Origin: Promethearchaeia archaeon
GTDB taxonomy: Archaea; Asgardarchaeota; Lokiarchaeia; Sigyniarchaeales; SOKP01
NCBI GenBank assembly: GCA_029856295.1
Contig: JAHQWS010000202.1
Span: forward strand, 1 to 32,857
DNA length: 32,857 bases
Reading direction: 5' to 3'
Numbering within the stretch: the stretch's first letter is position 1; every line of letters begins with the position of its first letter. The notes under the pieces were generated by a model. It had not been told where the DNA came from, did no database searches, and saw nothing but the letters and a program-made list of their open reading frames with translations. The translations under genes and the position numbers were made by a program. Positions 8,215-16,184 of the stretch are shown one piece after another.

Positions 8215-8231
8215 GTTTAACTAATTATGGA
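8215..8231 (-). promoter_or_regulatory. Conserved spacer box before kinase 3
   Basis: Coding strand TCCATAATTAGTTAAAC, again 19 to 35 bases before the ATG. One base differs from the kinase 2 box. The equivalent place before kinase 4 is diverged (only the GTTTAAT-type core remains), so that gene may be expressed from the upstream operon promoter instead. Confidence 0.4.
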
Positions 8232-8262
8232 TTTCAAATTAATAGCTAAAAAATAAAAATGT

Positions 8263-8306
8263 ATTAATTATTAAATCAGATATCTCCATATTTTAATCTT
8301 TTCTTC
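8263..8306 (-). pseudogene. Decayed, frameshifted tail of the HdrD-like gene in the kinase 4/kinase 3 spacer
   Basis: The minus strand reads E-E-K-I-K-I, then one base is missing, then E-I-S-D-L-I-I-N. The intact gene has K-E-N-I-K-I-I-D-I-A-E-L-L-I-K at the same place. The match on both sides of a single-base deletion is good evidence for a relic rather than a chance AT-rich similarity. Confidence 0.6.
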
Positions 8307-8367
8307 GGGCTAAGGAAAGTTATTCCTTTTTAAATTAAAATTTAGAATTAGAAAAAAAAATAAAAAT

Positions 8368-9828
8368 TTAAAGATCTTTTGTTACACGCTTTTTATCAAA
8401 AATATCCAATAAAGTTGGCATAAACAGTCTATTAAGTTTTTTGTAAATTTTTACATTATCCTTTATGGGATTAAATTCCTTTTCGAATCTGACCATTTTT
8501 TCAATTGCATCATTAAAACTACTATATTTCTTGCAACCGTAAAATCCTAGAATTGCAGCGCCTAAAGCGGCACCATCTCTGTTCTCTGGAAGGATAATCT
8601 TTTTTGACATGATATCCGCAAAAATCTGTGCCCATAAGTCGCTATTCATCGCACCTCCATCCGACTTTACTTCGGAGACTTTACCACCCCCAATAGCTTC
8701 CAACATACCTAGGTACATCTGCGCACTTAAAGCTGCTGATTCCATAATGGCTCGTATCATATGTGCTCTGGTATGGTTCCATCCTAAACCATGAATGGTT
8801 CCTTTCCTAAACACATATAAGGGAACAAACAATAATCCCTCACTTCCGGGTTTTATCCCTTCTGCTTCTTTAGATAATTCGTTATATACATTAAGATGTT
8901 TTTCATCACATTCTTTGGTTTGTAATTGTGAAAAGTTATCCTTAAACCATTGTAACGCGGTCCCTGTACCAGGTATCGCACCCTCAAGAATCCATTTACC
9001 TTTAATAACATGCGGTAGTGGGAATATTGGATAATCTCCTGCGGGAGTTACTGGTGCATCTCCAGTAACATAATCAACAAATGTACCCGTTCCAGTAGTT
9101 ACTTTTGCTTGCCCTTTCTCGATTACCCCTAAACCCAATGCAGCACATTGTTGGTCTCCTCCTCCCAAAACTACGGGAACATTACTTTTAAGCCCTAAAT
9201 TTCCTGCTGCTTCGCTTGTTAACTCCCCAATCACTTCTCCTGGAGTACGGAGGTCTGGCCATAATTCGATTGGTATACCATATGATTCAGCAAGTTTTGG
9301 ATCCCAGTCTAAAGTTTCTTTACTCATAATTCCAAAGATACCGTTTGTGGGATCTGTAACACATACTTCATTACCACATAATTTCATGTATATGTATGTA
9401 TCTGGGAAGAAAATTTTTGAGGCCTGACTATATAAATCAGGTTTATTATTTTTAAGCCATAGAATCTTAGGAACTGTTCTTCTTAGTTCTTCGTGATATG
9501 TTGACGTATCAACTACTTCTCTCTCATCCATCCATGTTAATGCCGGATGCAAAACTTCTCCATTTTTATCAATAAGCCCCGCAGTTGCTCGTTGAAAGGA
9601 CGCACAAATTCCAATTACATCATCCGAATTTATATTCTTTACAGCAGTATTACACGTACTTTTAACAGCATTCCACCAAATCATTGGATCTTGTTCAGAA
9701 ATACCAACTGGTTGTTTTTCAAGAGTATATTCTTCGTAAGCTCTTGCTATTTCTTTTCCATTAATATCAAAAATAACCGTCCTTGTTCCAGTCGTCCCAG
9801 AATCAAACACAACTATTAAATCGCTCAT
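8368..9828 (-). CDS. FGGY-family carbohydrate kinase, copy 4 (operon-proximal)
   Basis: First kinase after the flavoprotein genes; 486 aa from the ATG at 9828. Phosphate loop FDSGTTGTR (8-16), substrate loop ASFQRATAG (77-85), WMDERE (99-104), catalytic base D225 in GGGDQQ, second nucleotide loop GTGTF (246-250). The C-terminal actin-like domain carries SDGGAMNSD and DGAALGAAI. All key positions look functional. It lies 56 bases downstream of the mini-ORF that replaces a second HdrD-like gene, so it is probably cotranscribed with the flavoprotein at 9951-11432. In logic it would supply the phosphorylated substrate for that dehydrogenase; this is inferred from gene order only. Confidence 0.9.
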   Translation of the reverse strand: MSDLIVVFDSGTTGTRTVIFDINGKEIARAYEEYTLEKQPVGISEQDPMIWWNAVKSTCNTAVKNINSDDVIGICASFQRATAGLIDKNGEVLHPALTWMDEREVVDTSTYHEELRRTVPKILWLKNNKPDLYSQASKIFFPDTYIYMKLCGNEVCVTDPTNGIFGIMSKETLDWDPKLAESYGIPIELWPDLRTPGEVIGELTSEAAGNLGLKSNVPVVLGGGDQQCAALGLGVIEKGQAKVTTGTGTFVDYVTGDAPVTPAGDYPIFPLPHVIKGKWILEGAIPGTGTALQWFKDNFSQLQTKECDEKHLNVYNELSKEAEGIKPGSEGLLFVPLYVFRKGTIHGLGWNHTRAHMIRAIMESAALSAQMYLGMLEAIGGGKVSEVKSDGGAMNSDLWAQIFADIMSKKIILPENRDGAALGAAILGFYGCKKYSSFNDAIEKMVRFEKEFNPIKDNVKIYKKLNRLFMPTLLDIFDKKRVTKDL

Positions 9829-9884
9829 TTTATCCACTTCAGAAAGTTTAATATCAATTATTTGTTTAATTTCAATTTTTCAAA

Positions 9885-9950
9885 TTATAAAGCTTTAATT
9901 AATAATTCAGCGATATCTATTATTTTAATTTTTTCTTTATCTTCTCCCAT
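9885..9950 (-). pseudogene. 21-codon mini-ORF: second HdrD-like gene reduced to its two ends
   Basis: The ATG at 9950 directly follows the stop codon of the flavoprotein, exactly as the intact HdrD-like gene follows its own flavoprotein at 12802. The frame encodes MGE, then DKEKIKIIDIAELL and IKAL, then TAA. The intact protein begins MGE and ends in the same 18 residues with one change (Asn to Lys). Over the last 57 bases including the stop there is one DNA mismatch. So codons 4 to about 404 of a duplicate copy are missing and the frame is preserved. It may be a deletion scar kept for translational coupling or simply recent; the near-identity is higher than in the flanking duplicated flavoprotein genes. 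Confidence 0.8.
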
Positions 9951-11432
9951 TTAACTTTCCATTCCTTCATCCCAGGGACTTTCATAAATTTTCCCTGGAT
10001 TTAGGATATTATTCGGATCAAGCAACTTTTTGATAGATTTTAACGTTTCAAAAGCTTTTCCCCATTCCACAGGCATCCAATGACTTCTCGTGATCCCAAC
10101 GCCGTGATGGTGACTAAAAGATCCACCAGCATCTTCTACTACCTTAACAACTGTATTCCACACTTCTTGATAGAATTCAAGGTCAGTTTTTTCTTCCGGA
10201 GGTATTCCAGCAAATGTAAAATAAAAACCTATTCCGTTCGGATAAAAGTGTGATATATGAGCTGTCATCATTATAACACCTTTGACTTTTTTAGTAGTTT
10301 CTAAAACAGAATGATACATATTCGCTGCATTATCCCATAAAAATCCAATTTCTATAGTATCGGCAACCATCTTTAAAGTTGGAGCGAAGGAAGTTTCTGT
10401 TACTCTGAATCTTGTTTCAAACCAATGATTTACGGGCTCCTCTCCACAATCAATACCATTATTTTTTTCACAAGTCTCTCTTGTAATTATTGCTTCAAGA
10501 TCAACCAATTTTTTAACTCCCTCACACACAAAAACAACCATAACTTTATTCTTCGCATTTTCGATATGACCAAAATGCCTATACGTTTCATCAGCATCGT
10601 ATATTCGAATAACAGCGGGATAAATCTGCTGCCTTAATATTTGTCTTGTCGCTTCTAACGAATCTTCAAAGGTGGTGAATGCATAAGAAATAAGCGCTCT
10701 CTTTTCAGGAAAAGGCCAAATTTTTAGTGTAGCTTTAGTTACTATTCCCAATGTACCCTCATTTCCTATGAATAATTTATCCAGTTGAGGACCGGTCGAT
10801 GCCCTAGCAATTGTTTTAAATTTGATAATATCTCCTTGAGGTAAAACTAATTCCATGCCCATTACTATATCCTCGATTTTGCCGTATTTAGAAGAAAATT
10901 GTCCTGCAGCTCTATGAGCTATCCATCCTCCAACAGAGGATGTATAAAGTGATTGCGGAATATGACCTCCTGTATAACCTTTTGCGTTCAAATATCTTTC
11001 TAAATTCATTCCATTTGTACCTGCCTCTACAGTAACAGTTAAATCTTTATCATTAATTTCTAAAATTTTATTGAACTTTTTCATATCGAGAATAATTCCG
11101 CCATAAATGGCTATTGCTCCCCCTACAGCTCCAGAACCTTCCGAAAATGGAATAACAGGAATTCCTTCTTCGTTTGCTAATTTTAAAATCGAGGAAATTT
11201 GTTCTGGAGTCTCAGGCCAGACAATAAAATCGGGAAGTGCCGTGAGTTTACCTTCCAGAGTCCAATTAAATGCTAAAAGAGTGGTGTCTTTATTATATGC
11301 CATAATATCAATTTCATTATCTGATACATTGGCATTACCAACAATTTTGCTTAGTTTTTCCTTAATTTTTGGTTTGTTTTCAATTATAACTCGATTATCT
11401 TTATAAATTAATTCAAAATTCTCTATATTCAT
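9951..11432 (-). CDS. FAD-linked oxidoreductase of the AGPS/GlcD (VAO/PCMH) family, copy 2
   Basis: 493 aa from the ATG at 11432; a TTG three codons upstream is an unlikely start. The PCMH-type FAD domain spans about 60-240, with PFSEGSGAVGGA (95-106), GHIPQSLYTSSVGGW (156-170) and ASTGPQLDKLFIGNEGTLGI (211-230). The C-terminal substrate domain ends LLDPNNILNPGKIY. Compared with plain glycolate or lactate oxidases it shows hallmarks of alkyl-DHAP synthase: the triple-His HHHGVG (441-446), the Tyr in GFYFTFAG, and IRIYDADETYRHFG. Nevertheless the CCG Fe-S partner encoded by the upstream unit argues for a dehydrogenase passing electrons onward. Likely substrate: a phosphorylated polyol or 2-hydroxy acid (inference). 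No export signal. Confidence 0.85.
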   Translation of the reverse strand: MNIENFELIYKDNRVIIENKPKIKEKLSKIVGNANVSDNEIDIMAYNKDTTLLAFNWTLEGKLTALPDFIVWPETPEQISSILKLANEEGIPVIPFSEGSGAVGGAIAIYGGIILDMKKFNKILEINDKDLTVTVEAGTNGMNLERYLNAKGYTGGHIPQSLYTSSVGGWIAHRAAGQFSSKYGKIEDIVMGMELVLPQGDIIKFKTIARASTGPQLDKLFIGNEGTLGIVTKATLKIWPFPEKRALISYAFTTFEDSLEATRQILRQQIYPAVIRIYDADETYRHFGHIENAKNKVMVVFVCEGVKKLVDLEAIITRETCEKNNGIDCGEEPVNHWFETRFRVTETSFAPTLKMVADTIEIGFLWDNAANMYHSVLETTKKVKGVIMMTAHISHFYPNGIGFYFTFAGIPPEEKTDLEFYQEVWNTVVKVVEDAGGSFSHHHGVGITRSHWMPVEWGKAFETLKSIKKLLDPNNILNPGKIYESPWDEGMES

Positions 11433-11460
11433 GGAAATCAAAATTTATAATTTTAATACT

Positions 11461-11470
11461 TTAATATAAA
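11461..11470 (-). promoter_or_regulatory. TATA-like element for flavoprotein copy 2
   Basis: Coding strand TTTATATTAA, 29 to 38 bases before the ATG, inside a block that begins CTTGTTAATTTATATT. The same block stands at the same distance before flavoprotein copy 1. This spacing fits an archaeal TATA box with a very short leader, and shows that the duplicated unit carried its promoter. Confidence 0.45.
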
Positions 11471-11533
11471 TTAACAAGATATAATTAAAATATTGCTTAA
11501 ATCATATATTAAAAATAAAAAGATTAGAGGTTT

Positions 11534-12802
11534 TTATAAAGCTTTAATTAATAATTCAGCGATATCTATTATTTTAATGTTTTCTTTATCACCTTCACTG
11601 AGCCCATAAGCTAAACCTAACTCACATAGAGGACACGCAGATAAGAACACGTTCGAACCCGTTTCTTTCAATTCATTAACTCGATTCTTGGCTTCTTTGA
11701 TTGCTAATGATCTGTCTGCCCAATGGGCTGTACCACTCCAACCGCAGCAATGAACAGAATCTTTATTATACATTGGTTCTGATATTTCAAGGCCGGGGAT
11801 TTTATTTAGAATAGCTCTTATTGAAGTAGTATCATTTAAGTTTCTCGCAATAAGACAAGGATCATGAATCGTTATTTTGCTAAATTCGTCACTCACATTC
11901 TTTTCAAATTTGAGTTTACCCTCGTCAATTAATTGCTTGATGTATTCTACTATGTGGATAACTTTTGTTCCAATTTCGATTCCTGCTTTTTGATACCTAC
12001 TCGTTAGCGTTACAACGCACCCTGGACAATCAGATACAACAACATTAGCTCCTGTCTTTTCGATCAAGTCCTTATTCCTATTTGCAAAATCTTTAGCAGT
12101 TTCTAAATCCCTGATATTAAATGCTGGACCCCCACAACATACCTTAGTTTCTAAATTTGTTGAGAATCTTACACCTGCTTTTTTTAATAGTTCAATATTA
12201 GCTTTTACAACTTCAGGAAATTTCATAGATTCACAGCCGATATAATAATAAACTTCATCATTACCATCAGTTTCTATGTTTTCTATTCCCTTTTCCTTAT
12301 ATGTCTCATAAATATTATGATCCTCAATGGTATTTGTCTTTTTTAATTTATCAATTTGCTCTTTGCAGTAATCTGGCATCAGACCTTTATCGTTGAGATC
12401 ATCACGAACCGTCTCAAGCAAAGAAACTACTGAAAACTCAAAAGGACACCATATCTTGCAGGATTCCTCATTTGAGCATTTATACATTAAATCAATAAAT
12501 GCCTTATTTTCCTCTTTTGAAGGATCAATCTTTCCAATCGTAAGATAATATCCAATTCTTGCCTTGTAAGCGGGACTCATTGTTTCCTTCTGTTCTGCTT
12601 GAAGAGTTCCGCAGTCAAAACGGCACATATTTGGACAAAGCATACAATTTACTAAATTTTTTATATCTGCTTTGTACTCTCCTTCTGGAAAGAAGTTTTT
12701 GTCCCGCATTCGGAAGTTCTTCATAAATAATCTCTTAACGTCGCGATCCATCGCATCGATTATTGGTCCCATCCACTTGTACTTCTTTAATATTTCGCCC
12801 AT
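11534..12802 (-). CDS. HdrD/GlpC/GlcF-like iron-sulfur protein with two CCG domains
   Basis: 422 residues. The N-terminal [4Fe-4S] ligands are C53, C56, C60 and C64, followed by C109, C115 and C119 as a second ferredoxin-like group in which one usual Cys is not obvious. Two CCG domains follow: C190, CCG at 222-224, C259-x2-C262; and C316, CCG at 352-354, C390-x2-C393. CCG domains hold the non-cubane clusters of heterodisulfide reductase HdrB/HdrD and occur in GlpC, GlcF and LldE/LutA, where they accept electrons from a flavin dehydrogenase. The ATG directly follows the stop of flavoprotein copy 1, with a GGAGGGG site inside that gene's end, so the two are translationally coupled. Its last 18 codons recur in five places of the locus. 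Confidence 0.9.
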   Translation of the reverse strand: MGEILKKYKWMGPIIDAMDRDVKRLFMKNFRMRDKNFFPEGEYKADIKNLVNCMLCPNMCRFDCGTLQAEQKETMSPAYKARIGYYLTIGKIDPSKEENKAFIDLMYKCSNEESCKIWCPFEFSVVSLLETVRDDLNDKGLMPDYCKEQIDKLKKTNTIEDHNIYETYKEKGIENIETDGNDEVYYYIGCESMKFPEVVKANIELLKKAGVRFSTNLETKVCCGGPAFNIRDLETAKDFANRNKDLIEKTGANVVVSDCPGCVVTLTSRYQKAGIEIGTKVIHIVEYIKQLIDEGKLKFEKNVSDEFSKITIHDPCLIARNLNDTTSIRAILNKIPGLEISEPMYNKDSVHCCGWSGTAHWADRSLAIKEAKNRVNELKETGSNVFLSACPLCELGLAYGLSEGDKENIKIIDIAELLIKAL

Positions 12803-14284
12803 TTAATTTTCCCCTCCTTTTTCCCAAGGACTTTCATAAATTTTCCCTGGATTTAATATATTATTCGGATCGAGTAAATTTTTTATGGCTTTTAAAGTAT
12901 CAAAAGCTTTTCCCCATTCCACAGGCATCCACTTAGACCTATTGATTCCCACACCGTGGTGATGACCAAAAGATCCACCTGCGTCTTCTACTGCTTTAAC
13001 AATTGTATTCCAAACCTCTTGATAAAACTGAAAGTCAGATTTCTCTTGTGGTGGTATTCCAGCAAAAGTAAAATAAAAACCCACTCCGTTAGGATAAAAA
13101 TGAGAAACATGAGCAGTTATCATTATGACTCCTTTCACATTTTTTGCAGCTTCTACGACAGAATGATACATTTCTGCAGCCTTATCCCATAGAAATCCAA
13201 TCTCAATTGTATCGGCGACCATTTTAAAGGTTGGTGTTGATGAGGTCTCTGTTACTCTGAATCTAGTTTCAAACCAGTGTTCGACAGGTTCTTCGCCGCA
13301 TTCAATACCATTATTTTTTTCACAAGTCTCTCTTGTAATTGTAGCTTCTAAATCTACAAGTCTTTCAATACCCTCACAGACAAATACAACCATAACGCTA
13401 TCCTTAGCTTTTTCTATATGACCAAAATGTCTATAGGTTTCATCCGCATCATAAATTCGAATAACAGCGGGATATATTTGCTGCCTTAATATTTGTCTTG
13501 TTGCTTCTAAAGAATCTTCAAAGGTGGGGAAAGCATAAGAAATAAATGCTCTCTTTTCAGGATAAGGCCAAATTTTCAGCGTGGCTTTGGTTACTATTCC
13601 CAATGTACCCTCATTTCCTATAAATAATTTATCCAGTTGAGGACCTGTGGATGCTCTGGCAATAGTCTTAAATTTTATAACGTCTCCCTTTGGTAAAACT
13701 AATTCCATGCCCATTACCATATCCTCGGTTTTCCCATATTTAGATGAAAATTGCCCTGCAGCCCTATGCGCTATCCACCCTCCTACAGAGGAAGTGTAAA
13801 GAGATTGCGGAATATGGCCTCCCGTGTAACCTTTAGCATTCAAATATCGCTCCAAATTCATTCCATTTGTACCAGCTTCTACTGTAACAGTTAAATCTTT
13901 ATCATTTATTTCCAAGATTTTATTAAACTTCTTCATGTCGAGAATTATTCCTCCATAAATAGGTATTGCCCCTCCAACAACTCCAGAACCTTCTGAAAAT
14001 GGAATCACAGGAATCTTTTCTTCATTCGCTAATTTCAAAATAGAAGAAATCTGTTCTGGAGTCTCAGGCCATACAATAAAATCCGGCAATGCGGCAATTT
14101 TTCCTTCGAGAGTCCAGTTAAGTGTTATAAGAGTGGTGTCTTTGTTATAAGCCAGTATATCAATTTCATTATCCGATACATTTTCATTACCAACAATTTC
14201 GCCTAGTCTTAACTTAATTTTTGGTTTGTCTTTAATTATAACTCGACTATCCTTATAGATTAATTCAAAATTCTCTATATTCAT
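12803..14284 (-). CDS. FAD-linked oxidoreductase of the AGPS/GlcD (VAO/PCMH) family, copy 1
   Basis: 493 aa from the ATG at 14284 (a TTG three codons upstream is less likely). Strongly similar to copy 2 along its whole length, including PFSEGSGVVGGA, GHIPQSLYTSSVGGW, the FIGNEGTLGI flavin loop, the Tyr in GFYFTFAG and the HHHGVG active-site motif. Differences are scattered and mostly conservative, so both copies appear functional. It is the first gene of the flavoprotein/Fe-S pair; its stop codon touches the start of the HdrD-like gene. The pair is the best-supported functional unit of the locus: substrate oxidation on FAD, then electron transfer to the CCG protein. The AGPS resemblance leaves ether-lipid chemistry as a less likely alternative. 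Confidence 0.87.
   Translation of the reverse strand: MNIENFELIYKDSRVIIKDKPKIKLRLGEIVGNENVSDNEIDILAYNKDTTLITLNWTLEGKIAALPDFIVWPETPEQISSILKLANEEKIPVIPFSEGSGVVGGAIPIYGGIILDMKKFNKILEINDKDLTVTVEAGTNGMNLERYLNAKGYTGGHIPQSLYTSSVGGWIAHRAAGQFSSKYGKTEDMVMGMELVLPKGDVIKFKTIARASTGPQLDKLFIGNEGTLGIVTKATLKIWPYPEKRAFISYAFPTFEDSLEATRQILRQQIYPAVIRIYDADETYRHFGHIEKAKDSVMVVFVCEGIERLVDLEATITRETCEKNNGIECGEEPVEHWFETRFRVTETSSTPTFKMVADTIEIGFLWDKAAEMYHSVVEAAKNVKGVIMITAHVSHFYPNGVGFYFTFAGIPPQEKSDFQFYQEVWNTIVKAVEDAGGSFGHHHGVGINRSKWMPVEWGKAFDTLKAIKNLLDPNNILNPGKIYESPWEKGGEN
12811..12817 (-). promoter_or_regulatory. Ribosome-binding site coupling flavoprotein 1 to the HdrD-like gene
   Basis: GGAGGGG lies within the last codons of flavoprotein copy 1, eight bases before the ATG at 12802. 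It is the strongest Shine-Dalgarno site of the array and fixes the start of the HdrD-like gene. Confidence 0.65.
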
Positions 14285-14312
14285 AAAAATCAAAATTTAT
14301 TATTTTATTACT

Positions 14313-14322
14313 TTAATATAAA
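14313..14322 (-). promoter_or_regulatory. TATA-like element for flavoprotein copy 1
   Basis: Coding strand TTTATATTAA, 29 to 38 bases before the ATG, preceded by CTTGTAAA. Position and sequence are the same as before copy 2. I take it as the main promoter of the flavoprotein/HdrD-like unit. Confidence 0.45.
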
Positions 14323-14396
14323 TTTACAAGATAAAATTAAAATTTTTATTAAATTATATTAACAACTAAAATAAATTTACGTATTTTATTTTCGAG

Positions 14397-15884
14397 TCAA
14401 TAAATAGTTTCTCCGGTAATTCTATTTACCTTCAAATGCCTGAACTTTGCTGTAGCTGCATTTGTTATTTTCTCAATATTAGAGATCCTATCTACTAATT
14501 CTTCAGGAAATAAATATTTTGCTAAATGAATCATCATCTGCTTGGTTTCTATACAATTGAGAAGTTTTAAACTCTCACAGGAATAAAAAATCTCGCTTAC
14601 TAAATCATAATTAGTATCTTGTGAAAAATTAAGAATTTCCAAATTTCTATAAATTCTCGAAATGATATTTCCAAGAATGTCATAGTCACTTAAATTGTCA
14701 AGTGAGTTCCTCATATAATTGCAAAATAGAACGTAGTATGTGGCTTCGGAAGATACAAAGCCATCACGGTATTGCTTTATACCTTCAACTGTGATTCTTG
14801 TATCAATCTCATCAATTAGAGCTTTAATTTTTTGATTATCTAATTTTTGATAGGCTCCAACAATATGATAGATTTTCAATATAACTACTAGCTGTGATGT
14901 CTCCAAATTTTTTAAATAGTTAGGTTCAAAAAATCTTTCTTCAATTTTCATACTTTTACTAATTTCTTCATTAGTTAGCCATAAATTTGCTAATTGAGTA
15001 GTTTTAAAGTAGCAGTAGACTCTATCAGTGGCTTCAATAACAGGCGCTTCGAACTCATCAATAGTTTCCTCATATAAATTTAATAAAAACTTCTTTACTT
15101 CCAAATAGTCGATTTCTACGTCTAGATGCGTCGCCAAATAAACTCCACAAAAATAAAGATCGGGATTTTTTAAAGTTACTAAAGGTATCGTATCTAACCA
15201 TTCATTAAGATTATTTTTGAGATATGTTTTGATATGAGAAAAATCGAAAATTTTCTGTAAATGAAAGAAATCTATAATTCTATAAATTAAATACAATAAC
15301 TGTAATTTATCCTTTGGATCCTTTAAATCTTCTAAACTTTCTATCTTATCCTTGTTTTCTCTAAATTTTTTTATTATCTTATCTCGAATCTGTATATATT
15401 TACGTAGGTTCTCAGTTTTTTCAGGAGATCTCTTTAATAATTTCTTTAAATTTATGAGTTCAAAGATAAATTCAAAGGGAAGTAAACCACTAGATTTCAA
15501 ATTTAACACTATTGTAACTATCTTATTATCTACAAGATAATCTACTATTTTTTCTAAGAAAATTTCATAAATTATTGGCATAATTTTTTTTTCATATAAT
15601 TGAAGCGCATTTGTGATAATTCCTACATCCTTCCGTTCAATTTCCAAGTATGGGTCTAAAAATTTATCTTCAATTTCTTTTACGTCAAACCCTAATTGTA
15701 ATAATTCTTTTTTTAGTACTAAAAGAATCTTTTCAAGGAGTTTATTCAATTCTGACCTTTCTAATGATTTATCTTCTAAAAAAGAGTCTAGTTTCTCCCG
15801 AAAGTATTTGTCAGTATTATCATAAAAGAGATCAATCTCATTAGAGTAGAGATCTAAGATATTAAATAATCCTTGAAAAATCAT
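14397..15884 (-). CDS. Helical protein of unknown function, possible terpenoid-cyclase-like alpha/alpha toroid
   Basis: 495 residues, rich in Leu, Ile, Lys and Glu, almost certainly all-alpha, with no signal peptide or membrane helix. The C-terminal half has repeat-like segments, for example around KQYRDGFVSSEATYYVLFCN, and FCGVYLATHL earlier. Their spacing recalls the prenyltransferase/squalene-cyclase helical repeats. I do not see the metal or acid catalytic motifs of those enzymes, so this is a fold guess. The first 200 residues have no recognisable relatives to me. It ends 113 bases before flavoprotein copy 1 on the same strand, so it could be the first gene of the array transcript, but the TATA-like box in that gap makes separate transcription likely. 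Confidence 0.6.
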   Translation of the reverse strand: MIFQGLFNILDLYSNEIDLFYDNTDKYFREKLDSFLEDKSLERSELNKLLEKILLVLKKELLQLGFDVKEIEDKFLDPYLEIERKDVGIITNALQLYEKKIMPIIYEIFLEKIVDYLVDNKIVTIVLNLKSSGLLPFEFIFELINLKKLLKRSPEKTENLRKYIQIRDKIIKKFRENKDKIESLEDLKDPKDKLQLLYLIYRIIDFFHLQKIFDFSHIKTYLKNNLNEWLDTIPLVTLKNPDLYFCGVYLATHLDVEIDYLEVKKFLLNLYEETIDEFEAPVIEATDRVYCYFKTTQLANLWLTNEEISKSMKIEERFFEPNYLKNLETSQLVVILKIYHIVGAYQKLDNQKIKALIDEIDTRITVEGIKQYRDGFVSSEATYYVLFCNYMRNSLDNLSDYDILGNIISRIYRNLEILNFSQDTNYDLVSEIFYSCESLKLLNCIETKQMMIHLAKYLFPEELVDRISNIEKITNAATAKFRHLKVNRITGETIY

Positions 15885-16184
15885 GGTTAAAAATTAAAAA
15901 ATTAATGCAATATCGTTATTCTTCTATTATTTCAAGTAATACTTGAGAAATTTAATAATTTAGCTTTTTATATTATAAACCCACGTTGATTTATACTTTT
16001 AAAAAGATTTTATGAAATTGCTATTTTGAGTTATATTAGTTATATTTATTATACAAATTGAAGTTTAAAAACTTAAGGTAATGATATTTCTAAGATAAAT
16101 ATAAAAATTAAATATTCTTCTTCATTTTAAATTAGAAGTAGTTTTTAAAAAATAAATGAATATTTAACTAAAAGAGGATATTGA
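15885..16184. other. Divergent intergenic region
   Basis: 300 bases of about 80% A+T between the 495-aa helical protein (minus) and glmM (plus). It must hold both promoters; several TATA-like runs are present (for example ATAAATATAAAAATTAAAT near 16097-16115), and none stands out. GAGGATATTG before the glmM ATG is a fair Shine-Dalgarno. No RNA gene or relic was recognised. Confidence 0.55.

Noticed and set aside
3467..9837. The kinase array as an assembly artefact of one gene
   Set aside because: The four copies differ throughout in sequence, loops and spacers, so they are real, diverged paralogs.
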